Source: Argopecten irradians
Lineage: Eukaryota; Mollusca; Bivalvia; Pectinida; Pectinidae
Reading direction: 5' to 3'
Length of the DNA stretch: 64,000 bases
NCBI RefSeq assembly: GCF_041381155.1
Contig: NC_091147.1
Span: forward strand, 28,121,349-28,185,348
The notes under the pieces were generated by a model, which was not told where the DNA came from, searched no databases, and saw nothing but the letters and a program-made list of their open reading frames with translations. The position numbers and the translations under genes were made by a program. Positions 45,790 through 56,474 of the stretch are shown piece after piece; position 1 is the first letter of the stretch, and each line of letters opens with the position of its first letter.

Positions 45790-48640
45790 TGAATCTATTA
45801 ATTACCCTCCGGAAGCATATGACGTCATGCGTAACTCAGAGGACTTGCATGTTACTACATTTGGTCGTAATCTTCTACAGTTATGTAAGTCATTTGGTGT
45901 TAAAATTCTTAATGGGCGGACAACAGTTGACTTAGATGATAAATTAACATCTTGTAATTATAATGATACTAGCGTTATAGACAATGTATTAACAGATAAA
46001 ACATCAATGTCATGCATTAAATCGCTGAATCGCTGTGGTCGGATCGATGTAAGCTAATTCTAGCTTGTGAAGATCCATCGTGGTAATTTAATTACTGGTT
46101 ACAGTTTCAACTGTCAAAATGTTTCGAAGTAGGTTGTTTCAATGAATATTCTGGTCATTCGCCAATATATTTATCATAAGATTATTTGCAAATGCATTGA
46201 ACTTTCAAAAGTATAATTTTATAGCTAATGTATATTGTGTATATATTTTTATCAGTGTGTGTAACACATTTCATTTAGATATTGATATGAGAAAAATGTG
46301 TCGGCTTATCAATTAGCCATCAATATATTTGAAGTCAATTAATCGTTCTGACCGACACGTATGAATTCAAAAGGGAGATTAACTTCCGGATGTTTCGGTC
46401 ATCTTGAAATGGCAATCACCAAGGAGTATCACCTGTAGCCATCCAGTGTCAATATAAGAGTAGAGGCTTAAATGGTCAATACCAATAAGCATCTAAACCT
46501 TATTGATGGCTTGACTATTATTACAGGTACGAAATTCTATGTTATTGTATACATTTGTGTGTGACCTATTTTTACTTTTTGATTACTTATTAACTGTATA
46601 TCTTCAAATTGTAAAATGTATTTCAAACTCGATATGTAGTTTATAAATACAATAAGTAAAAAAATGGAATTGATGTTTATTAATTTCATTATCGGCCAAA
46701 GTTACTTATATGTTAGAAATCTATCTTAATTATGGAAGTCGATAATATAATTGAAATTAGCCATCTTTGATAAACGGAAACCGCCATATTGTATTTAAAC
46801 CTATTGAGTACGTCCCTTTACATTGCGTAATGTGTAACGTTAACTTTACAAGTAAATTATAATGGTTTATCTTTGTAAAAAACATACAATCGAAATTAAT
46901 AAATCATAATTTACATTGTAGTAGTTCAAATACAAGTTATTTTCTTAATATTGAAGTGATTACAATATTGAATAAACAATTCTTTTGCTTTGTGGGGAAA
47001 TACTCATAAAACTGGGGGAAATAATTATTTTACGGTAGAGTACATCAATAAGGTTCAGAGGTTTATCGGTATTGACCATTTAAGCCTCTACTCTTATATA
47101 GACTACAGGTGATACCCATTGGTGATTGCCATTTCAAGATGACCGAAACATCCGGAAGTTAATCTCCCTTTTGAATTCATACGTGTTGGTCAGAATGTTT
47201 TATTGACTTCAAATATATTGATGGCTAATTGATAAGCCGACACATTTTTCTCATATCAATATCTAAATGAAATGTGTTACACACACTGATAAAAGTATAT
47301 ACACAATATACCTTAGCTATAAAATTATACTTTTGAAAGTTCAATGCATTTACAAATAATCTTTGGTTTCATAAGGGTAAAATATTCCTTATGATATATC
47401 TAACAATGAACTGTCTACCGACAGAAAACGCACAGTGGGATTGTTGTTCTGTTAATGATAAGTATGATACAGTAACCGCAGTGTGGTTTGGTGAGGTTAG
47501 TATGAATGTAACGAATAACAAAGCTAAAGTTAAATCCTTGATTGAAAGTTTTGTTGATTCGCTTTCTGACTCGAAAGAAAGTATTGATACCTGTTAAAAC
47601 AAATTTGTACGATGTATTCGTTCTTTGTTTGATAAATTCTGTCTTTCATGTAGAAAGGTATTGAATTGTTCATGTTCTTGTCGTACAGTTATCTCTGTAA
47701 ACAGAGAACCGGACAAGCCTCGGTTTGATAACAATTGTAGATCATTGTATAAAAATATAAACGCGCGTTATCAGTGTTTAATGGTGAACGGTCACTGGCC
47801 AATAGATTATGTCTTATGCAAACTAAAAAAACAGCATAAAACTTGTGGAAGAAAACTGAAGCGACAGTATCTAAGTATGGAAGGTAATATGCTAGATCTG
47901 TAAGAACGTAACAGGCCTAAAGATTTTTTTCGAAATATTTCGAATCGTAAAATAACCAAGACATGTGACATATCATTAACTGACTTTTTTCAATCATTCC
48001 AAAGATCTGGCAGGTGAAGCGTATGACATTGAAATTATGAAGGATGAAAACACTGAGTGTACATATCCGGAGTTAGTAGATGTAGATTTTGAAGCTAATG
48101 AACTTTTGGATATAATCAAAGGTCTTCCCAGAGGCAAGTCTGCTGGTGTTGATATGTTGCTTAACGAATACTTTATTGAATATATGGAAATATTTTCAAC
48201 GGTGTTGTTAAGGTTATTTAACAATATGTTACAAATAGGTTATTTCCCAGAGTCACGGGCTCAGGGCGTTATCATTCCCTTGCACATAAATGGTGATAAA
48301 AATAATGTAAATAATAATAGGGGGATTACATTGATAAGCCATTTAGCAAAAATGTTTACATTGTTGTTAAATAAACGGCTATTTAAATGGAGCACACGTG
48401 AAAATATTATATCCGAAGTTCAGTTCGGTTTTAAACCTGGTTTACGTACCAGAGACAGGTTCATCATATTAAACGCGAACTTTGTAATTAGGGTTTTAGA
48501 TATATTTGGACTAGGCAATATGTATTCAATGAAAATAATGTTTTGCAAATGTATGCTCAATGTGTCCATGATGTATTCATTCAAGAATTACTCAGTGCCT
48601 TTGATGTTTCATCGAAATTTAATTATATAAGCATATAGTT
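45790..48640 (+). pseudogene. Second LINE, damaged and split by a fold-back element
   Basis: Pieces of one ORF2 in order on the plus strand. The end of the endonuclease (GRNLLQLCKSFGVKILNGRT then NDTSVIDNVLTD) lies at 45800-46060. After the insertion at 46178-47363 come the linker (KPRFDNNCRSLYKNINARYQ, LKRQYLSMEGNMLDL and KTCDISLTDFFQSF) at 47390-48000, and the N-terminal half of the reverse transcriptase (GLPRGKSAGVDMLLNEYF, YFPESRAQGVIIPLHINGD, SEVQFGFKPGLRTRDRFI) at 48040-48480. The frame then reads into a C-terminal tail (LQMYAQCVHDVFIQELLSAF), so the catalytic half of the RT is deleted near 48480. Several stops and frameshifts separate the pieces. The family is common in bivalve genomes; I do not assign the clade. 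Confidence 0.75.
46178..47363. mobile_element. Fold-back DNA element inside the LINE (about 1.19 kb)
   Basis: Terminal inverted repeats of about 335 bp (46178-46513 and 47040-47363) are roughly 90 percent alike. Both contain TGCATTGAACTTTCAAAAGT and AATTCAAAAGGGAGATTAAC or their complements. The 525-bp centre is AT-rich with no coding frame. CATAAG occurs at both borders but is not directly contiguous with the repeats, so the target duplication is uncertain. Confidence 0.75.
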
Positions 48641-49011
48641 GATGCAATTTGTATCCAGTATTATTTAACTTATGAACTATTATGAAATATACTTATTATT
48701 ATTTCATTACGTCACATATGTGGTGACGTCACAAAATAATTAAGAACTTGGTAACGAACCTACATAACAATGGATTCTTTATATATTTATGTGTATGGGA
48801 TTGTCCTCAGCCATCTTGTATATTACATGTGAATTTTGATTATATTTATTTATGTATATTGCTGCCTATATGCTGTATCGTATTTGGTTATGATAAAGAC
48901 TTGTAAAACTTGATCTATGCGTGTGTATGTTAACACTAGTCATGTATATCCTAGCTATGTAGATGTATTATTCAAATTTCATTAGTTATACAAATATTAT
49001 TCTATTGTGGT

Positions 49012-49170
49012 CCTTTCCAGAGGGAACTGTTCTCCTATAGTGTTTTCTGGCGAGGTATAGTCCCCGAGTCGAAGACGTACGTCACATGGCATTCATTATG
49101 AGATTATATATTTGGTCGCGTGCTCAATCCGGGGGGGGGGGGGGGGGGGGGGGGGCTATAGTTTAGTATA
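49012..49170 (-). repeat. Single diverged relative of the 51.7-kb tandem unit
   Basis: Contains CTGGCGAGGTATAGTCCCCG, AGTCGAAGACGTACGTCACA and TTTGGTCGCGTGCTC, all found in the 462-bp dimer at 51692-52680. It also contains CAGAGGGAACTGTTCTCCTA, which corresponds to the opposite strand of that unit. It therefore looks like a rearranged single copy. Confidence 0.6.
49131..49155 (+). repeat. G homopolymer of 25
   Basis: Uninterrupted G run inside the repeat relative. The corresponding site in the 51.7-kb units has only about six G, so the run has expanded here. It could form a G-quadruplex. Confidence 0.85.
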
Positions 49171-51691
49171 TTTCCCATAGTCAGGTATATTCTACCGTTG
49201 TCAAGAAGGACAGGGAACTGTCACAAAATAGGCCATGGCTGTTATGCAATCGCATTTCTAATAATTATCATGTGATGTACTAAAATTTACATAAAAAACC
49301 GAACCAGTAACGTTATATCGCTGTTTGAGCTTTAATTTAAAAGCAATCTTTAATAAATTTAATAATGTCAAACCAGGTATCGGTATTAAATTTTAACTCG
49401 ACCGCGAAACTTACGAAAATAAATCGCACGCGGACGTTAGTTGGTTTACAACACGCCAGTTTATGTGTTTGTAAGCAAGAGTATTTTTATAAGATCGTAT
49501 GTTTGGTATTTGGTCATCCGCTCCGTTGATACATATTGATGTAGAGATGCGTGTACATGTACCGATAGAAATAACATGTGAAGAACAAACGTGTGATATA
49601 TGTTTTATCTTAAAACACATGTGTTCACGTCGTTTTGATTTATGAAGGGAGAGCATGAAAGAATGATTGAAAGTTGTAACACTTATATGACACTGTTTGT
49701 TGTCTATCCCTGAAGCCTGACTCCAAGGCTCCAGCCTTGGCAGCCATCGAATATTGACATGTTTCGAGGGAAATAAATCAACACCAAAAGCCAACATAAA
49801 CATCCATTGTCAACTACACTACAGTTATTTTTTATTGTTTTCTTTACTTCGCTCATCGTCCAAACAACCAATAAAAACGATTATTTCCATGGTTTCAACT
49901 AAAAACGATAAAAGTAAAATTTAGCGGTTTCTAATTTTCACGATCTGAATGAAAAATTTCTATATGATTCAACTGGTACCGTATGTCCTGCATGGTAGTT
50001 GTCTGGGGAAATTATTACTCAATATTTCCCGGATTACGGTTATAGCAATATCACACGACTTTGTCTAAACATTATTATGCAACCGTAACCGACACGGTTA
50101 TGTGTCTCCCTGATATAACACAGAAAAAAAATCTACTACTTTCAATTGTAGTAAATGGGCTATAAATTAGGCAACAAATGTAACATCAACGCTGCACTTT
50201 TAAGTTGAGTGTATTTCCCATGAGACGAAACAACTTCACAAACATTGACTATAGAATAATAACTTGGAATTACATTAATACATAACCGCGCATTAGTTTG
50301 TTTGTCTCTGTTTAATCAATAAAATACAATCGTAAGGTCTAACTTAGCCACAGACTAAAACAGGTTCTTTACATATTTCATACCTTTTAGTTAACTATAA
50401 TTGGTTATTATCTCTAATACACAAAATAATTGTTCCCATCTTCCACCATGCATTGAACGAAACATTGGATTGCTTCATGTTGTTAAATGTAATACATTTT
50501 AGCTCCGAAAACTTATTCTATTCATGTTATGAGATACTACAGGATTGTCAATTGTATATGACATTTTATGAAACGAGATCAAGAAGCATTCACGTTTACA
50601 ATACTTTGCGAATCAACCATATTCAAGCTCTTTTTAATGGAAGACAAAAAGTAGCATCATCCTCTGTCCCAGGTGTACGTCGCACTATAGCTTACTAAAA
50701 CCCTGGGATCATACACAGTCATTGTTGCTGTTTTTTATAAATATTCATAAAATTCTCCACCAAAGCGTGTATACAAATCTATAGGATTACCCTTGTGTAA
50801 TAGAAATAAAATATATCAGGCATAATATAATGACGTTGGTCGATCTAGAGATATCTACCCTAGTTGTAAAGTGTGAGAAGTGTTAAGATAATTAAACCGC
50901 ATTGTGGCTTGACCCCTTCCTCTTGTTTATCAATGATTGCGTTCACCGAAATAAAATGACAGGTACTGTAAATTTAGTAATTTCTCATAATGGAAACAGG
51001 GTAAACCTTGTTTGATAGGATATTTTACATGAATCTTTCTATCACAAGGCCGTTCCAACGAACTACAATTTCACATTTAGCCAAACAAAGTCGTGTACCA
51101 TGTCAATGGTGCTGTTTGATTTTTCACGCAAAACATTTTTATTTAAGTGAGGACAGTTATTAACTCTTGCATTGTTTAGAAACTGCAATCAGTTTGTCAC
51201 TGAAACGCAATATCTACAAGAGTGTTGCATGAAGCATAGAAGAGACATGAATGATTTCCCAGTCACTGTTGACACTCGAAGCGGGTGTTCTGACGCCATA
51301 TTTGCTTCGCATACCAAATTACACCTTCGCATACCAAGACACGTCCGACCCCCTGGTACATGAATTCAGTTATCATTCGCATGTGTTTACTGCACCAAAT
51401 CGGAAATATTTATATGAGATTATCATAAATTACACTATAGCAACATGTTTTCGTCAGCAAAATATGTACTGACAAATCTTGTGTTTAAAACCAGCAGTAG
51501 ATTTGTATGAACATGAAATGTGTACATGAAAAAACGTGTTGTTTGTAAATCTGATGAATCAATAAACCAATTAATATTTTTAAACTTCGGTGTTTAATCC
51601 TTATATGGTCATAAGGTGACTTTACCTGATAAGGACATGCCATCAAAAGCAAAATGCGATGAGTGAGTCATAATATATAAGACGTCTACAG

Positions 51692-52680
51692 AACAAACCC
51701 ATTTAGACTTATTCTAGTGCCAATCTTAGAACTACATGGGTCTGGAGTAATCCGGATTACCTGGCGAGGTATAGTCCCCGAGTCGAAGACAAGAGGACTA
51801 TAGCTCGCAAGAAAACACTTTAGGAGAACTGTTCACGAGGGAAAGGGACATAATATACATTGTATTTGGTCGCGTGCTCGATCCCGGGGGGACTATACTT
51901 TATAACAAACCCATTTAGACTTATTCTAGTGCCAATCTTAGAACTACATGGGTCTGGAGTAATCCGGATTACCTGGCGAGGTATAGTCCCCGAGTCGAAG
52001 ACAAGAGGACTATAGCTCGCAAGAAAACACTTTAGGAGAACTGTTCACGAGGGAAAGGGACATAATAGATTTAGTACGTCACATGACATTCATAATGACA
52101 TCATATACATTGTATTTGGTCGCGTGCTCGATCCCGGGGGGACTATACTTTATAACAAACCCATTTAGACTTATTCTAGTGCCAATCTTAGAACTACATG
52201 GGTCTGGAGTAATCCGGATTACCTGGCGAGGTATAGTCCCCGAGTCGAAGACAAGAGGACTATAGCTCGCAAGAAAACACTTTAGGAGAACTGTTCACGA
52301 GGGAAAGGGACATAATATACATTGTATTTGGTCGCGTGCTCGATCCCGGGGGGACTATACTTTATAACAAACCCATTTAGACTTATTCTAGTGCCAATCT
52401 TAGAACTACATGGGTCTGGAGTAATCCGGATTACCTGGCGAGGTATAGTCCCCGAGTCGAAGACAAGAGGACTATAGCTCGCAAGAAAACACTTTAGGAG
52501 AACTGTTCACGAGGGAAAGGGACATAATAGATTTAGTACGTCACATGACATTCATAATGACATCATATACATTGTATTTGGTCGCGTGCTCGATCCCGGG
52601 GGGACTATACTTTATAACAAACCCATTTAGACTTATTCTAGTGCCAATCTTAGAACTACATGGGTCTAAAGTAATCCGGA
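51692..52680 (+). repeat. Dimeric tandem repeat, 462-bp higher-order unit
   Basis: Unit starts (AACAAACCCATTTAGAC) at 51692, 51904, 52154, 52366 and 52616 give spacings of 212, 250, 212 and 250. The two unit types differ by a 38-bp segment containing TTTAGTACGTCACATGACA. As far as can be read by eye the units are otherwise identical until the last partial one. Each unit contains two facing TATAGTCCCC motifs around TCGAAGAC and GGTCGCGTGCTCGATC. Confidence 0.95.
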
Positions 52681-53137
52681 TTGCCTTAAGAATTATGTTT
52701 AAAATGTATTAGTAAAACACAAGAATTTGAAAACAGCAACAACATTATGATGAAAGGAACCTTAAAACAGCTACGGCATTACAAAGCCTTTATCAGGTAA
52801 AGTCGACATGGGACAGTGTAACGATCAATCACAAGACAAAGGAATATTAATTGGTATACGGATTCAGTAGGTTTTCACTAACAGCACATTTTTACATGTA
52901 CTCATTTCAAGTACAGAAAAAAAATGCTACTATCATAACACTAGTTATTCGTCAACAAAGTATGTACAAATATTGTTAAAGAAAAACCACTACTATATCA
53001 TACTTATTAATAGCTTTTTGGTTTTTGACACAAAATTTGTACGTATTATACATATTTTTCTGACGAAAACGTGTTACTAGTAAAACACAAATCTGTCAGG
53101 CCATTGTCCGCTTCTGATTTGTACCTGATTATTTTTG
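52681..53137. other. Gene-free stretch
   Basis: AT-rich sequence with no gene or repeat recognised. Confidence 0.35.
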
Positions 53138-53565
53138 TTTAAAGGGACTAAATCGCTAAAAAATCATGTAATAAAAGATAAAAAGAATTATAGGACTAAA
53201 ATTAATTGTAAAAGTTGTGTACTTTGTGTTAATAATAGGATTTAAAAGTTTGTATAACAATTTTGTTCAAAATGGAGAAAAACTGAAAATAAATAGGACC
53301 GACCTAGTCACTATTTCATATTATTATCTTTCGGCGAGTGTAAACAACCCCTATGTGCATGCGCGACGCGTGAACATTCCAAACATCCGATCGAAGGAAA
53401 TCTCATCTGTCTAATGGACATATCCACTATCGACTGAAAACACAAATTTATCGACTACAGGTTCCTGATTACTGTGTTAATCTAATAAATGTTGAAACGT
53501 ATGCAAAAGTTTTGTGAAGAGTTTCTAAGTGTAAATAATCCTATACTGTACAGGTTTTTGTAGCC
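53138..53565 (+). repeat. Dispersed repeat, copy of 43943-44360
   Basis: 428 bp starting TTTAAAGGGACTAAATCGCT and ending near GGTTTTTGTAGCC. It contains AAATCTCATCTGTCTAATGG followed by ACATATCC, the motif that is tandemly repeated about 260 bp further on. Confidence 0.75.
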
Positions 53566-53828
53566 ATAAAGAAGGGTTTTCACTATATTATATGGTTTTA
53601 TACTTGCTTCTACCATTATTTTATTTTCATTTGTCATGATATTATGTACTATTCCGCTAAACCTGCAAATATTATTAGGCTTTAAAAAAATGGCCTAATA
53701 TATAGACTTTATAATAAGGAAAAAATGGCGAAAAACTAATAATATACATGTAGGCATGTTTAACGGACTAAGTAAACACGTGTATTTCTTTTATCATTAT
53801 ATCAATATTTGACATTCCGTATACATTG

Positions 53829-54070
53829 TATATCCTTAGTTATAATGTCTGTCCGTCTAATGGCCATTCCCTATATATCTCTAGTTATAGTCTTTATCCG
53901 TCTAATGGACTTTCCTTATATAGCCCTAGCTATAACATATATCCGCCTAATGGAAATTCCCTATATATCCTTAGTTATAGTGTCTATCCGTCTAATGGAC
54001 ATTCCCTATATATACCTAGTTGTAGTCTCTATCCGTCTAATGGACATTCCCCTTTATGTCACTAGTTATA
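53829..54070 (+). repeat. 45-bp minisatellite, about five units
   Basis: Units contain CCGTCTAATGGACATTCCCT then ATATAT and CTAGTTATAGT. Because 45 is divisible by three, two overlapping frames stay open with 15-residue repeats; they are not genes. Confidence 0.85.
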
Positions 54071-54321
54071 TAACTTTTTTTACATCTGATTTACTTTAAA
54101 AAATCAGCCTAACTCTATATCTAAATTTTATGTGTACTTTTATGTATTCAAAGCAAAAATATACCTTACATATACATTGTAGACCTATGTATATGTATGT
54201 TTGCTTAATAATGTACATGTACATAATTAACGGGTGAAAATACCTCTCACTTCTTGTCATATTTCCATCAAATACTCTAAAGCTTCATAGAACTATGCTG
54301 TTTTACTTGGCAATGTAGATA

Positions 54322-55155
54322 CAGGGGCGTAGGAAGCGGGTGTGGGAGGTGGGGGTCGGGGTTGGAGGGGGTCAGGTGGGGGGCAATTGCCTCCCCGTTT
54401 CCCAGGACGAGGGCAAACATTTCTTGTTGCCCCCCCCTCCATTTTTGCCGACTGAAATGTTCTAAAATTGCATATTTGATCGAAAAAAGGGTCCTCCTGC
54501 ACATTTTCGTGAACTAGACTTAAAATGTCAATCAGGGGATTCTACGTACTATTTTAAAAAATGTCTCTTAAAAGATTCATCTGTTTATATGACTTAGCAA
54601 AACAATTAATTCATAATTATTTTGTGTTAAACAACAATGTACCGATGGTGTGAAGCCGGTATGTTCAGATCGAGTTGCATAGATATGACGGCATTCACAA
54701 TTACCAATTCTTAAAGCAGGTAACTTTAAATAAAAAAAGTGTTATGTTAAGAACGCTTTAAAATCATTAAAATATATCGTAAAACTCATCACAGCCATTC
54801 TAAATCTAATATTTTTACCCGGGGGAGACCCTCGGACCTCCTCAAACACCCAAATCTCGCGCCTTCCGGCGCTCCCACATTCATCAAAATGCATCGTAAA
54901 ATTCTAAATCGTAATGTATTTCCCGGGGGAGACCCCCGGACCCCTCAAACACCAAATTCTCGCGTCTTCGGCGCTCGCAAATTCATCAAAATGCATCGTT
55001 AAACTCATCTTAGCCATTCTAAATCGTAATATTTTTTTTTCTCGTAGGAGATTGTCGCCCCCCCCCCCCCCCAAACACCAAAATATCGCACCTTTGGCGC
55101 TAGCATGGCAATTTGGCCACCCCCCTCCCCTATTACGTTTCTTTCTACGCCACTG
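54322..55155. mobile_element. Non-autonomous hAT-like element (834 bp)
   Basis: Ends CAGGGGCGTAGGAAGC and TTTCTACGCCACTG are inverted repeats of the CAG-GGCGTA type seen in hAT elements. AGATA flanks both sides (54317-54321 and 55156-55160); hAT duplications are usually 8 bp, so the assignment is not firm. The left part is G-rich. The right part (about 54815-55125) holds three diverged tandem units of roughly 105-125 bp sharing CCGGGGGAGACCC, CTCAAACACC and TTCATCAAAATGCATCG. A 15-base C run lies at 55058-55072. No transposase. Confidence 0.65.
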
Positions 55156-55171
55156 AGATACGCTGTAAATG

Positions 55172-55508
55172 TATCGGCTATTACGCTTAATCAGGCCAAT
55201 GTAACCGATAAAATATAAGTTGCCTCTTAGTGGTGTTATTACATCTATATCCATTAGCCGGATGAGATTTTCAGCGACCTCGATTCCGAACTCGAAGATG
55301 CACTCGGTACTTTCCGTTGTAAACATTCGATGCCGACAGATACAATTTCTTGTTGTGTTTGGCGATATTTTAACGTTGATAAACATTGCCAATAGTTCAA
55401 ATTAAATGTTGTAATTTTGAAAACTTTCTAATTTCAGGTATAAGAACGTTTGTAGGAAGTCAAAACCCCTAAGAAATCTATGTAAATCTAATGATTTAGT
55501 AACTTTAA
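55172..55508 (-). repeat. Dispersed repeat, inverted copy of 36925-37270
   Basis: Matches the other copy on the opposite strand across its length. It begins 17 bp beyond the hAT-like element. Confidence 0.75.
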
Positions 55509-56474
55509 TAAGAATATTCGACAGTTTGGTCTTCGCTTAATATCGGCGTCTAACGGAAATAAGTCAGAATGTTGTCGGGTATGTTAATCGAAGTGCACTT
55601 TTCTGCCATACAGATTTGTTTACGTTAGATGACGGGCCTTTCCCACTTGACAACCGTTGCTAGGGTAGGCGTGGTTAACGTCTGTCTGGCGATCCATCAA
55701 TTACATCTAACCCCAAGATCATGAAACATTCATTAGTCGTAAACAGTCTTAAGTTCAGACTTAGCAAATCACAGTTGACATTACAAATGTTACATCATTT
55801 TTGATTGGCTAAACATAAACTCAAGTCTAAGTCTGTCACCAAAAAGTCATGTCATTATGTTTAATAGTGTATAGAGCATCTAGTAGGAGCGCTAGTTAGA
55901 CCAGATTCGACCTTACAGAGACGTACATATTGGGTACTCTAGTAAACATAATGAAATCGTTATTAAACGACAAAATATGTACTTAACTCTGTGGACTTAC
56001 TAAAATGATTTTTTGTGCTCGAAATGTCCTAGAATCAATGTTGCGGTAGCCATTTTTTAGGACTAAAATTTAATTTTGATAGTCAATCAGAATCGTCGAA
56101 TTACATAGCTGTATGATTATATAATTAGCTGTTAACATTAACTTCAAAGATAACTAAACATTGATTCTAGGACATCCCGAACATAACTAGGGATATGGTA
56201 TCTTTAATGTAATGAGTTTGGATGTAGCATATACTAAAGTGAGTGCCAAATGTTTTCTTGTATCTGTCAACACACCTTTGACCCCAAAATAAATCTACAG
56301 TTCTACAATTGTCGGCTTTGCAAGAGCAGTAGGCAGCTAACCATTAACAGGCGATCAGTCAGAGCTTTGAGTCTCCTATTATGGTTAGTGGTAGCGGTGT
56401 CCTAGACTTGGTCATAATTAGTACGCGGGCACTAAACCCCTAATTAAGCAATCAGAGTTGTTTCCCTTTTCCAG
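55509..56474. other. Stretch before the first visible exon of the F5/8C gene
   Basis: Holds the small MITE at 56019-56180. The signal-peptide exon of the F5/8C gene should lie upstream of 56475, but no convincing candidate (ATG, hydrophobic leader, phase-1 donor) was found here. Confidence 0.35.
56019..56180. mobile_element. Small MITE (162 bp)
   Basis: TCGAAATGTCCTAGAATCAA at the left is mirrored by TTGATTCTAGGACATCCCGA at the right: 24-base inverted repeats with two mismatches. Non-coding. Confidence 0.75.

Larger units (their letters stand above)
48641..51690. other. Gene-free stretch
   Basis: No gene recognised. Named contents are a relative of the 51.7-kb repeat at 49012-49170 and its 25-base G run. 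A 130-residue minus-strand frame at 49411-49803 and an 81-residue frame at 50453-50698 show no domain, signal peptide or convincing splice context. Confidence 0.4.

Noticed and set aside
49411-49803. 130-residue minus-strand frame
   Set aside because: No recognisable domain, signal peptide or splice context; probably chance.
53809-54099. Overlapping 79- and 96-residue frames with 15-residue repeats
   Set aside because: Direct result of the 45-bp minisatellite period.
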